Assembly: GCA_034620365.1 (NCBI GenBank)
Contig: JAQGEQ010000380.1
Location: 1,054,001-1,118,000 of the forward strand
DNA from: Pegea sp. RAD2-039
Taxonomy: Eukaryota; Chordata; Thaliacea; Salpida; Salpidae
DNA: 64,000 bases
Direction of reading: 5' to 3'
Of this stretch, positions 37,084-51,300 are shown one piece after another; position 1 is the first letter of the stretch; each line of letters opens with the position of its first letter. Under the pieces are notes generated by a model, which saw only the letters and a program-made list of their open reading frames with translations, did not search any database and was not told the DNA's origin. The translations under genes and the position numbers were made by a program.

Positions 37084-40000
37084 AGCTACAAACTTCTCTC
37101 GATATGATGACGTAAATATCCAATCAGAACATGGATTCGTATCTCTACTTCACCCGCACACGGTCTACTGTGACATAATGCTCCAAGTCACACCAAAGAT
37201 GTGGCTGTGGCCTTATACTCGATTTTGTCATCAACTTCTCTTTAAGATGTTTGGTTTCGGAGCAAGCTGACTTGCTTCTCATCAAACATTTGGAAATGAT
37301 ATTTTTTTAGTGAAACTATTTATTGTTTGTATCGCCGATAAAGAGTAGAAATAGTTCTTTTACCCGATAAAATGAAGATTATTACTCAGACTTTGATGAT
37401 TAACATTTGATTTCGGTTGAACTTTTGTTGACAACCTTACTGTATTCCAGTAGAGACGGCAAACATGCAGATCTCTTGTTATTTGTCGGATGTTTTGCCT
37501 CAACTTATAGCATCGCCATGAGCTGCGCGAAGCCGCTCTCCATTCCTCAGCTGCATCATGTCTAAATCCTCATTTCAGTTCAACAAATCGCTGATGTTAG
37601 TTTATAACTTTTTGTTTGTAAAAAAAGTCATGTTTTGTTGCTCTGGTTATTAAAATATCGGCTTCTTCATTTACTTGCGTCTTTGATAAACTAATCAGAT
37701 AAACTGAAGCTCGAAATTATCAGTAACTTGTTGATGATATTCACATACAAACCTTTCCCAATCAACAAATTACTCAAACAAATTACAAGGTAGTTGTAAG
37801 ATAGTTGTGTAATATCATATCCGGCATTATGTGGTCCTTCATTGTACGTCACTCATCTATTGATTACATCTGACCAAACGTATATTCTACATCAAGCTAA
37901 ATTCCAACATTGAGTTTATTGAATCGAATTTAACTCATCAGATACAGATGTCAATATCAATTTGTTAGAAAGGTTAGAAGTTGCTGTTTTACTATGATAA
38001 AATTCAATTACTCTTTTTAAATTTCAATTAGCTTGGTTGTCAAATTGAATTTTAACTAATCAAAACTTATTACTAATTGGTTATCCGATTCTGCTTTTGT
38101 CAATCAATTTGGTTTTGTCTCTGACATTTTAGTTAAGGTCTCATCAATTATCAAAATCGGAAGTACTTTCTTCCTTTTCAAAGATGGAATCATGTTGCAA
38201 ATTATTATCAATTTCTATAAAATTTCTTCTTTCACCATAGTCTATATACAGATTTTAGATGACACAAAAATTAGATCTTATGACCTTTTTGAAACCTTGA
38301 GTTATTTTTATACAATATGGTGCTAGTTAAGAAATAAATTGTCAAATAGACAAAGATAATATTACCATGAAGATAGTTAGTCAAAACAGACTTACTAATT
38401 TTCATTTAGATCAGCTTATATGTTTGTATCTGAGAAGATCTAGCATCTTATTAAATATTTCTTCTGAACTTTTTTCATAAATGATTTTATCAAATCGCTC
38501 AATTTCTGTGATTATTTGAAAAGCTTACACTAAAAATTTCATTTTTTACTTTAGAGCTTAAACATTTTAAACCATATGTGAAAAATAAGTTAAGACTTTT
38601 CTGATGATCATCTATCTGAACGTGACTACGCATTAGTAGAAAAGCAGCATAACTTTTCATGCCTGGGTGAAGTCATAAAAACGTGAAGCATCAGCCCTTT
38701 CCAAACTGATGTCGTCATTATTTCACTTACAGATAAGCTTTCTTTCATAATTATGTTCCAACTTCATCTATCATCATATTTATAAGCTGAACTTATAAAT
38801 CAACAAAGTTAATTATTAACAAGTTTTTGTTTAAAAGTGATAAATGTTTTGCTGATTTACTTTATTATGAAGCATTCAGCAACTTTTATTTTGTGTTATT
38901 TAGTTTTCTGCTATAGCGAAATAAGTTAAATTCCAAGGCGACAATAGGGCAAGACTATAAGACTGAATCGTTAACTGTGTTTAATAGCATTTGACATACT
39001 GGCTATTTAGTACATCACTTCCTGCTAACACAAAAGATCAAAATCATGATTTTTAATTTAAGGTATAATTGTTTCATATGATCAAACGACAATTCTAGTT
39101 AAATTTCTAACTTTCAGTTTAAATTAAACTGATTAAAATCAAATAGCTTAAGTATAATATAAAATTAGGATTAGTTTTAAAGCGTTATAACATTAGTGTA
39201 ACAATTCATAATATGATAGTTTATATTTTCATTTTTAGATATTCTTTTGGCAAATCAGATAGCTAAAAATTGTATTTGATCGCAAAATTACATATAAAAC
39301 ATTTAACTTTTTTGAAATTAAACAAATTAGTCAGCAAAATATACGAAAAAAATATTTTGTAAGTTCATTATTTATTTGGGTTTAAATCTTTCACTGTAGA
39401 TAAGAACTGGGAGTAAATAGCTTTAAAAGATTTGTAACTTATTGTTGCCATTTTATAGAACCAAAATTAAGGTCTTGTTTTTAATCAAAAAATTTATGAA
39501 TGACATGAAAGTAACTAAAATAACTTCAATATTGAGCGTTATCTTCTAGAAGACAGTTGAATAGAATATAATATGCTAGTAGAAGTAGGTGTACATATCT
39601 GTATTGTATTTGTAATCGGATATTGTTTTTGTAACTTGCATCTGTCATTAAATGCAATAGCACATCAAGGAAGTTAGGTTGGCTCCATGATTTAACTCAT
39701 CACATGAGCGCTTAACACAAGAAACATTTATAAGTTATTGATAAAACAAATTTCATGAATTAAAATGTAAAGCCAAAGCTAAATATTTAAGATTAAAATC
39801 ACCAAATTGCGCTTACTACTTTATTCAAATATTGTCAATGAAACAATTTCTAAAAGTGGCTAAAAAATAAACATTTTATAAGAGATTAGTAAATTAAAAC
39901 AAATAGGCCAAATTGATTCTTTTATCAAAGTTAGAATGTCTAATAAGATCTACAAATTCAAAAAACTTAATTTAATTGAAGATTATTTTTTGGTGCAGGA

Positions 40001-43000
40001 AGAACAAAGTTCAGTTATTCTTATCTCCATCATTCTTTAAAGCTTTTAATCAGCAGTCAGTTATCTTTATAGACTTTTATTAGAATAGTCTGGTAAGCTT
40101 GATATAATGATAAAATTCATTTTTAAATAAGACTATTTCAAGTTGTTATCTTTAAATGTTCATTTTCTATTTGAATTGAAAGTAATATAAAACGTTTTTT
40201 CGCAGTATCATTTTTCTTTTTTTTTCTTTTAAATAGATCGTTTAATAAAAGTAAATTTTACAGATTTAAAAGTTGTAAGAGATAACTTCAAATCTTTTAA
40301 TGTTTTTGTGTTAGTTGTCCGACATGAAATATATTAGATGACGTCGAAGATGAAGTTGGAAGAAGATTTTCTAATTTTATGGATTCTGAAAACAATTTAA
40401 GACAACTCAGATTGCGACTGAAAACTAAAAAAACAATTTTTTTGTATTTCTTCGATTTATATATTTTATATTATGATAAAAATTGCTTTTTATATCCAAT
40501 CTTGGTTACTTTGAAAACAATTTGTAGAAAGTGTAAACAAAATAAATAAGTTTTTCAAATATTTTTCTTCCTGATTTCATCATTTTTGATATTTTTGACT
40601 TTAATGACATCTCAAAGTTTACTTCAATGTTTCTAAAAGTTTCTTTAATACTGAAGAGAAATGTTAGAAAATCTGATGATTGATAGAACAAAATATCTTT
40701 TTAGATGCAATCTCCTGTATAAGTTTTAAAAATGTTTTATTTATCAAACAGAATCACAAAAACGTGTTTTCTATTCTTAATCTATTAAACAATTAGGTTT
40801 AACTTTTAAGAATAACATGATCAAATTGAAATGATTTCAGGAAAACAATAATTACAATCTAAAAAATTTGCTTAAATATTGTTTTCAACAACCTACAAAA
40901 TATATCAGAGTTTTAAACATCCGAAAGACTACTAAGAATAAGTTTATTTAATTAAAAGTCTAAAACAAAACTGGTTTAAGAGTTTTTGCAAATGTCAAAT
41001 TTAATTTGAATTAGTAAAGAACATAAATGTAAGATCTAAATAATATTGATTTTAAAAACTGGATTTCAGATAGATTAAAGTTTCTCTTTGATAAAATGTA
41101 AATATTCTAAATACTACAACAATTTATTAAATTATTGATAATTATTATTATTATATAAATCTTATCTAAACTAAAATTTGCTTAAGAAAATATTTTATAT
41201 TAAGTGTAAGTTTTCAGAACGAGAGAAACTTCAGTAGACTTTTAAGCAAAAATTATATTTAGTTTAAACTTTCAGAAATATTCAAATTGTTTATACTTAT
41301 TATTTGGTACTAAAATTAGTAATTTTTTAACTTTTAGCTGTTTTAGCTGTAAAAATTATAAAATATTTTTTTTCTAATTTTTAGTTTTTGAATACTCAAA
41401 TGTACTTGTCATAAACCTCGTATATCGATACTAAAAATTTATTTAGTAAAACAACTTTAAGCCATAGGAAAAACGAAGCTGATAACCCTTTTCTTTTATG
41501 AATATATTTTTCTACTTGTGATCAAAACTTAAACTATTTAGAATAATCAAAAGCCAGCATTGAAGGGTGGATTAATTGTATAACTTTTGAAATTCGTTAT
41601 AAATCAATTTCACCGTTTTAATTACTTTAAATATTTTTATATTTTTTAGTTCAAACTGACTTAATTTTGGAAAACGAAAATACTATTTTTACAAAGAGCG
41701 TTGAGTTCTTCTATAATTTTGCGGAGTATGAGAGCTTCAAATACTTAACATCATTTACCATAAATCTTAAGACTTTTCCAAAGAATAAATTCTAAAGTCC
41801 TTATTTTGTTATCAACCTATGAATGAGAAAATCCAAATGATAAACCAAACCTATTGGTATTTTATTCAATTGTTTGTCTAAACAAATCTATGACAGTCTT
41901 ACAAGTGTCACAGCTTAAAGTTCTGATTGTATTGCTTATTAGATACTATTTTTCTTTCTGTATAATATATATTTATTTTAAATTTTCTATCTATTTTTGG
42001 TATGAATATCAAACACTTTTAACTATGTTACATTGTGGTGATAGTTACTGACTTATATTACAAGCAAATGATGCATATTTACCATCTATCTTTTAAATAG
42101 CACATGATAGATTATATATTTTTCTATATAAGATAGTGGAAAACCAACAAGCTTAGAGCTATTTAATTATCTTTAAAAGCTTAAATATCTTATTGTCAAA
42201 ATTTTTAGGTAAAATAAAGAATAGATAAAAAGGTATAGCTTTCGCTTATCCTAAATTAGGCTAAAATAATATTTTTTTAATTGTTACCCAATTTTGTCAA
42301 TATTTAGTAAAATAATTCAGTAAAAATGATATTTTGTTACAAAAGACACTCTTAGGAGCCATTATTATTACATTGAATAACTCATTAGGGAAATCACCTT
42401 AATACAACAACATTCTTACAAAATTGATAGTAAGTCAGTTCATGTAGACTGAAGTAATGCAACTATCGAAAACTTAAACTGTTAAATTTTTCAGATGTAA
42501 ATATCAATTCAAGTTTATTAAAAATCTTCATTATAATATTACTATAGTTTAAATAGTTTGAAAATTTTGTTTATTGTATGTTTACTATGTGTGTTTATTT
42601 ATAGTAGAATGAAAAAAATAATATTCAAGATTTTTATATCATATTAAAAATTTACTTTGATAAAAATGGTTTTAAATTATTTAGCTTTATAATCCCTTCA
42701 TAGTCAAAATTAAATGTGGAAGTTCTGTCTGTATATATAACAGAACAATTTTTGAGTAATAATTATGTTTGCTCGTCTTTAAATACCATTTAGAAATAAA
42801 AAAATGTGGTTTTAATTAATTAGATTAATTTGGCACTTTGGCCAATGAAATTTTGTGTTACTTGCCTAAAGTATTTGATGATTGACAATAAATAGAAATT
42901 ATCTGTCTATAGCAATGTACATCAAAACAGTTTATCTGATAGCACTATGTATGTTTTTTTTTAAATATAAATTTATTAGAAGAGTTTTCTTTTAGTTTCA

Positions 43001-43268
43001 ACTACATCAACTTCATCCATGTCCATCAGTTTTTTTAAGCTTTTGATCACTTGAATTCAATCTTTTATATATGGAAATTATTATTCTGTAATACTAGTTA
43101 AAACATTTTTTAAAGCTTATGATCATATTTAGAGCTTTTAAATGTTCTTAATATTGAAATTCAGAACCAATTTCAACTTCATCTTTACCTTATTCATATT
43201 CTTATGTATTGCTTCTTCAATCAAATGCTCCTTCTACTCAGGTAATTAACATTGTAGACGAAGATTCA
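37084..43268. other. 3' UTR of the RREB1-like gene and intergenic A+T-rich DNA
   Basis: The first few hundred bases after the stop (37084-37560) are more base-balanced than the rest and are probably 3' UTR. An ATTAAA at 37649-37654 and an AATAAA at 38333-38338 are possible poly(A) signals. From about 38700 to 43000 the DNA is featureless and A+T-rich on both strands. The end (about 43000-43268) should contain the promoter and 5' UTR of the CSPG4-like gene; an acceptor at 43241/43242 precedes its start ATG. Confidence 0.45.
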
Positions 43269-45326
43269 ATGTTATATGCTAAAGTTATCATAATAATTTT
43301 TATTTTTCAAGCATCATTCTATGGAGATAGTTTAATCTACCAAAAACTTACTTCTTTATCTCCTGCAACAAATATAAGCTTCAAATTTCAAACTCAATCA
43401 AGACATGGCTTACTTTTAGCTTTAGCTAGTAAAGAACAATACATAACTGTTGGTTTAAAGAATGGAAGGTTGAAGGTAGAATAATTACTTGTTTGTATTT
43501 ATATGGAGTAAAATATGCTTTAAAATAGATGGAAAATTATAAACAATCAGATTATTTTGTAGATTACACTGTCTTCTGAGAATCTAGAAAATCAATTAGA
43601 TTTAACTGGTGATGAGGTTCTTGATAATCTTGTATGGCATCAAATGAATCTTTATCTTGATGATCAGCATGCTTCATTATACTTGAATGGTCAATCTATC
43701 TTCTCATCTGAGCTTGCAAATATCTTTCACAAAATGGATTTTGTTTTTCTTGGGGGTTATGGTAGCTACTTGGCTTATAGTTGAATATTTGATTAAATCT
43801 TAAAAGTTTACCATTTCTTTATACCACAACAGATATTTATTAAATTTTCTGAAATAATTCTATTTACAAGGTTGTGTAATAATATCCTAACATCTTCAGA
43901 TAAATCAGTAAGGATGTTATTTGGAAACCAAAGTCAGATATTTTACAGAGGTTGCCTGTTAGACGTTCAACTAAATACTGTTGATATGTTGTACCCTTTA
44001 AATGATTTTGGCAACACAAAAGCTGTAATTAACGTTAAGCCAGGTATGAAACATAACTTAATCAAAAACTAAAGGTAAAACTTTATAGCTTATTAATTAA
44101 CTTTTCATAGCTGTATTTTGAATGTAATTACCTAGAATTACTTGAATAATATAGATGATTAAAAAACTATTGAAATATAGGATGTTCAAATGATTTAAGA
44201 GCACAAAGAAATGAAGTTTTTTCTTTTCTGTCTACCAACGCATACTCCGTTTTCCGAATGATTCCAGTTTTAAAAGAAGAAATTTTGTTTGAATGTATGA
44301 TCATGACCACAAACAATAGTGGATTAATATTTCTTAATGTTGATGATTTTTCGTGAGTTTTTTGGTAGCTTTAAAACCTCTTTTACTGATAAAGTTTTCT
44401 TAAAGTTGTAAACTTTTTGAAATAAACTACTCAGCTAAAACTTATTTGGTTCTAATGTTTAAATCAAAAGTTATTAAGCTATCTTTAAGTTTTATTTTAA
44501 CTTAGAAATGATTTCATTGGAGTTGAACTTATGGATGGTAGAATTCAGGCTCGTGTAAAGATTGAACAATCTCATAAGACCTTACGTTTAGATCAGTCAG
44601 TGAATGATGGAAGATGGTATCGTATCAGGTAGATATTTAAATGAGAATTTATTGATCAATTTGCTGAATACAGTAACAAAATTATTTTGAAAGTTATGTA
44701 TCTGAACTTAATTTAGATTAAAACTCAAAGCAAAGGAACTGGAACTAAAAGTTGGAAGAAATAAAACGAAATTATATTTCAATAACAACACTTCACATTT
44801 TGGTAATTCTATTTTTGTGGCATCTGGGACTAATCAAAAAATGTGTTTTGTTTAACTGACTATGAAAAATTGTTTTAAGATGGGAAAATATCGTTAAAAG
44901 GATCTCTTTTCGTTGGCGGAGTTGATCAAAATGTTAGGAGCCAACAGCAAGATATGTTTACTTCATCTACCGCTTTTCCTGGATGTATTAAAAAGATATT
45001 CGTCAACCAAAAGTGAAATTTGTCTTTCTTAATCCTAAAGCAAGATTTCTGTACAACATCTAATTTGTTGAATTGTTAATTAATCAACTCTAATCAACTC
45101 TTAATAATTGTTTTTTAGTGTGTTGAGCTTTCATGACATCACAGCCTCGCATGATATTACAGATGGCTGCAAAAATTCACAATACTTCCTCTTAGAAGCA
45201 AGTCAACCGGCTCTAAGGCCTATTTTTGTAATTCCAAATTCCCAAAAAACCATCAACTTTAACAACACTGAATCATCACGAATAATTAAGCTGCATTTCT
45301 CAAATACATCTGATAACAGCGATGAT
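43269..45326 (+). other. CSPG4: CSPG4-like gene, exons 1-8: signal peptide and laminin-G domains
   Basis: Exons: 43269-43475, 43563-43761, 43900-44043, 44181-44352, 44506-44628, 44717-44802, 44880-45012, 45119-45326. The first LamG domain contains ITVGLKNGRLKV and ends with the Cys in FYRGCLLDVQLN. The second has FIGVELMDGRIQARV, LFVGGVDQ and FPGCIKKIFVN. The cysteine before the second-domain stretch (GCSNDL) corresponds to 'GCAEEF' in human CSPG4. The Met at 43269 is chosen because it begins a clear hydrophobic signal peptide directly before SFYG. Confidence 0.88.
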
Positions 45327-48300
45327 GTAAGTGATAAAATCGATTTGTGTTTGAAACTGAAGATGTTAATTACACTTCAACTGGTTTGTAGTTGGAAGCT
45401 GAAACACAACAGTGCTTTACTATCGACCTTTCTTCTTTGCACGTGATTGAAGGTGCTGAAGCGGTGATGAATTTGACCACCCCTGGTCTGCACCAACTAA
45501 TCGACCATGAGTTCTATTCTCAAAACATATTTGTGCGATTGGTCAAAAATGTCGATTCTGGAAGGTTGGAAAATAATTCAACTGTCATCAAAATTGGGGA
45601 TATCTTCTCAATCAGTCAATTAGATAGCAATCAGATCCACTATAAGCATTCTGGGGATGATTCTGTTTCAGATCAAGCGATATTTGAGATAATTTCACGA
45701 AACTTTAGTCTTTGTCGTCAGGTAGAAGTCATAAAATTTTGAAATATAATTTCTCAAATTTTTTTTACAGAATTTCTCATCGAACTACTGCAAATGTCAA
45801 TCTCATTCCATCCAAAATCTTCTTCAACTTAATATTCTCATCCAACCAGTAGATGATCTTCCTGTTTTAAAGATTCCGACTAGTTTCATCTTTCAACCTT
45901 TTGTAAACATCCCTACCTCTCTTCCAATCTTCTCGATGTTTGATCCTGACAGTGATGAAGATCAAATTATTTATCATCTGCTTGTCACTGGACATGAATT
46001 TTATTTAGAAGATGTGAGGGACCCAGGCAGACCTATCTCGACGTTTACACATCAAAGACTACTTCAAGGAGGCGTTAAGCTCATCTACATCGGCAGATCT
46101 ACAAGAACAAGATTATTGCTTCGTGTCAGTAACAATGAGACCTCAAATGAAGCATCTGAGACTTACATCATTCGTGTTGAAAGTCGAACCTTAACAATTA
46201 AAAGTAAATATCAATTTGATGATTAGTTGAATGTAGATTTAAATTAGAAATTTTACATGGAAATAATTTTGTGAATATTTTTGTAGTTGATAGTAACAGT
46301 GAGATCAGTTTGTTGGAAAAAGAGGACTTTGTTCTTTCAAAAGAGGAGATCTTTGTCACTTCAAATGCTGGTGATATCATAAAAGATTTTGATATTTCGA
46401 TTATGTCTTCACCACGGTATGGTGAAATACAGGTTTGCTGAAAATGTTAAAGATCGTGAAAATAAAACTTGAAGATGAAAATATTTGTAATTATTCATCT
46501 ACATCTATTCAGCTTTTCAACAATCTAACTAACTCTTGGATTGAAGTTGACTCTTTTCAATATTCTCATTTAATAGCTCGTCAAGTACGATACAAAAATA
46601 TCAAGTCTTCTTCCACAAATACAACTGACAGGTCGAAATTTCAACTAACATTTGTAGTTGGAATTCAAAATTCCATTTTCAACAGTTTTTCGTTTATTGC
46701 ATCCAAGTTCAACTCTTCCTCTCGAACCCACAACATCAACATAAGCATCAAAGACGTCATTGTTACCTTAGAAACAAGTTCATTAGTAATTAGAGAGCCT
46801 TCAGATACAATTTCGTTAACAGAAGAGGAAATAAATGTGAGATCTTCACCTCATTTTGATGATGATCGCATTCAGATTGTTCTCATCAGTCTACCTCAGC
46901 TCTTTGTCATCAAACACAAGTACATGATCCTCATCTTCTACTTGTGTCTCTTAAAAATATCTTTGGTAAAAGATTTTCAGGATTTGAATTGAGCATCAAT
47001 GACACAATGACGATGCTTGAAGTGAAGTCCTCTCAGTTCCAACTTCATCTGATCTTTGCTAATCTTCATCAAGTAGAAGGAAACCGACTTGAAGATGGCT
47101 TTCATGTGTCTTCGATAGTTGATCACAAACACCAATCCGAAGTTCAATTCATCAAAATTATTTACTTCCGAAATTCATCCTCAATCAAGGTTCCGTCGCA
47201 TGACTCCTTACAAAATCATAATTTCAAACATCTTCAGATCACTAACACTCCCCTGACTGTGGAAGAGGGCAAGGAGGAGACTATCTTGCCCACAAACCTT
47301 TTCGCCCAAAATAATTTTCACAAATTTTTTCAATTCAAGGTCTTTATCAACTCCAATCTTCAGAGGATCTAATCTTACTTTCTATCCAGGTGATTAGTGG
47401 ACCATCTAATGGCCAGTTGGTCCAATCAAACCCCGAAACTTTCACCAATCGTCAAATCAGTACGAAGCAAATCGTTTATCGGTGAGAAAGTCATCAACTT
47501 GATCATATCTTCATATGATCTTCTCAGACATGATGGAAGTGAAACTTCCTCTGATGTCATTAGGATGCAAGTAAGTCCTGTGTTGGTCGGATTACTCCCG
47601 GAGCAAGCTGAGAAGTTGAAACATTTGACGGCAACCATCGATTTTCAAATCCGCGTCCAATTAAGTGAGTTGCTTGGACACAAGTGACCACAAGTTGATT
47701 TTGTTGTCTAGTTAATGACAACTCGCCGGTCCGGACAGTCGACCGTCCTTTCAATTGCGTCATCAACTCGGGTCGAACCATCACCAAGCACGATCTCTGG
47801 TTTCACGATGATGACGTCACCAACCTCGACCGCGATCTCATTATTTTCCGTCGTGGGATTGGAAACGGAGAAATCTACAACACTTCACGTCCAGATGAGA
47901 AGGTCCTCCTCCTCTTCAAGATCAATTGAAACTTTTACGAAACGATCTTTGACAATTTTCTTTTTAGTTGTATGAGTTCACTCAAAACGACATCGAATCC
48001 AATCAAGTCTTCTTTCAGCATCGTGGGCGACAAGTTGGTCGTTTTGTTTTTTGGGTTAAAGATGGAAGACACAAGATTCCAGGTGATGACTTCGAAATGC
48101 AAATATATTTTAATCAACTTCTCTTATCGTGTTTTAGATCTGTTTGTTGTAAGAGCGTCTGATCCATTCTTGAAACAAACAAATAAAAGTGAGATTGTTT
48201 TGATACGAGGTTCTGCAGCTCAAGTAAACTCTTCGGTGATTCGTTATGAGACAAACCTGGATGGGAATCCAGACAAGATCATTTACAAGTTGGTTTCTTT

Positions 48301-51300
48301 CTCGTCCACACATATAAGTAATTTTGTTCGAATCTTATTTCAGACTCTACAAGTATCCGATGTTCGGTAAATTAGTTTTGAATGATTGTTCCTCACCACA
48401 GATTTCCAACTTCACTCAATATCAAGTTGATCAAAATCAGGTTTTTTACTGTAACCATGATAAGCACTCCAGCAGAAAATTCGATGGTTTTAATTTCACT
48501 GTAACAATCAACGACTTGTCTGAAAACAATTCGGTACTACCTAATTACACCTTTATTTGACAACTCAATTTTCTGAATAATTTCAGGTTGAAATCTCCCT
48601 TCGTCAGTTTATACAACCAGCCACAATACGAAACCACCGAGATATTTTCACTCATCAAAATTCTTCTGTTTTCATTCATAAATCCGACCTACGCGTCACG
48701 CATGAGCAAGCACGTCCACGTGACATAGTTTTTCGTGTAATTTCACACCCATTATTCGGTCACCTGATATTAGGTAGCAAATTACTCGACAAAGAATTCT
48801 TCGGTTTGAAATTATTTCTTTAAAATGAAGACGACAGACTTTTAAAAAATTTATTTTCAGAATTCTCTCAATTTGATATTAATCAGGATTTAATAAAATA
48901 AAATATGAGACAAGACATAGATCTTATTAAAGATGATCTTACACCTTCCGATAACGTCTTGTTTTCAGTTGATGTTTTAGGAATAGGAGCTCATTTAGAT
49001 AACTTGAATATGACAATCCATATAATCCCAAAGTTGATCCCATTTAGGTCTCTTCTTATCACTGATCTTCATCAATTGACTTAATTTTTCAAATTTTAGA
49101 GTTTCTAACTATTCCGTCGATGAAGGCAAATCTCGTGTTTTAATTCCATCTTTACTTAATGTTGCTACTTCTTCAAATGCAAGATCTGATCTTCATCATG
49201 ATCTTACAGTTATTGTCGTTAAAAAACCAAAATTTGGTCAGTTAGAATCTGGAGGTAAAATCTTGAATCAATTCCCACTTCGGTTGTCTTTGAACGAGTT
49301 TGTTTACTACTCACATGACAACAGTGAAAGTTCAGAGGTTTGAAGAAACATCATTTATAATCTTTTAATCAGTTATTTTAATTAGGATTCATACCAATTA
49401 CAAGTAGTTGACCTCACTAATGAAAGAAAGAGTCGAGTTTTAACTCAACATGTTTTTATCAATCCAATCGATGACTTGCCTCCGACTATTATCAACAACA
49501 CAGGATTACTTGTACGTGCTTCCAGAAGTTCATCTTTCATTTACCTTCTTCACTTCATTTAACAATTTAATTAAAGGTCTGGACTAATTCCGTAACACTC
49601 CTTAATAACAATCATTTGTCTGCTTCTGATGAGGATTCATCTTCTGATCAATTAGTCTTTATCTTCTCTCCACCCAGCAACGGATACTTTGCTCACAAAA
49701 CCAACCAATTAAAACCCATCAACAACTTTACCCAAACAGACATCAACAATCATCAAATTGTTTTTATACACCAAGGTATCTGTCAACATCAAGTTGAAAA
49801 TATCTTCTTGATGTTAATGTTGTAAGGTGGCAGTAAGGGCGGTTTCTCCTTCCAAGTCACTGATCATCAAAACTTCGGCAAGAAATCGATATTTGTCATC
49901 AATTGCAGACCTTTGGTATTAAAAGTTGAAAGAAAGCAGCCAGTAAAGGTATTTGCATTTTCAAGTGAACTTCATGATTAATTAAATTATGTTCAGATGT
50001 ACCCCGGAAGTACAGCGATGATTAAAAGATTAAATTTAAATGCTTCGACAAACGATGAGGAAGAGAGGAAAGTCATTTATGTAATTATAAAAAAACCGAC
50101 TTCGGGAAAGCTGTTAATCATCAACTCCAGTAAGTCTCCGTCAATCTCAAGTTTTAAGTAAATCTGGTAAGATATCTTTTTAATTATTTGTAGATTCATC
50201 ACACGGATCAGATGATGATGATGAAATTGAGGAATTTACGAATAAACAGATTGAAGAAGAGCAAGTTTTCTACTTTCATGTAAGCTCCATGTCTTAATCA
50301 GTCATGTAGAGATATCAGAATATCCTCAAATGGAAGCCAAGTCCTCTTTTCTTTCGTGAAATAACCAAACTCCAGATATCAACTATTTGTTAGTTCCCTG
50401 TTACCCAGGTAGGGACAGTACTTGGTAATGGTTTTCCCGAGGTGTTGGTCCACATCACCTTTTCTCTTTCCCCACTTGTCCACTGATAGTTTACCTACAG
50501 AGGGTTGAATGTCACAAGCTCCGTACATCTACGGATGCAATTATGAAACTATTCTTTAGCTAAACAGTCTTGAAGCTAAAGTATTTTAGAAATCCAAATA
50601 TTTATCTCTACCAAAGCTTCTCGCCAGCCAGGTACCTCTTTCGTGTCCATTATAAGGCTTCACTTTCTATATTTCTTAATCTCACACTTTCTGTATCTTT
50701 GTCCAACAGACTACTTTCAATTGATATAAATGAGTAGAAATTATTTGAAGCAAATTTCAGAACTCACCCGTGAATGAATGGAGCTTAGTGGATGATTTTT
50801 GTGTAACAGCAACTTCAAGCCCAGCTCAAAATGTTTCTAATATTTGTGTCAACATCAACATCACATTTGATGCTTTTGAAGAAACTAACCGAAGAAGCTG
50901 TTTGAATACAAACAAAGGTAACTTGTTACATGGACGATTTAGTTCCATTTCATCTTTATTTTATTGGATTAACTTCAGCTGAAAATCTTTGAATTTAGAA
51001 ATACAAGTGGATGAAGGAGCAAATTTTACTTTTACATCTGCCTTTTTAAATGCCAGCAACTTACTCTACAAGTTAAAGAAGAAATCAAAATTACTTTCAT
51101 ATATAAAGTTTGTTTTTAAACAGTTTTATAGAATTTCTGAACAAGTTTTGTTAGTTTGTTTTTCAAACCTTATAATTTATTTAGATATCAAATTGTCAAA
51201 CAACCTTCATATGGAAAATTGTTCTTAAATGAAAGTTATTATGAGAAGAGGTTGTTTTTTAATGACTCATTTACTCAAGATGATATCAATAGAGGTAAAC

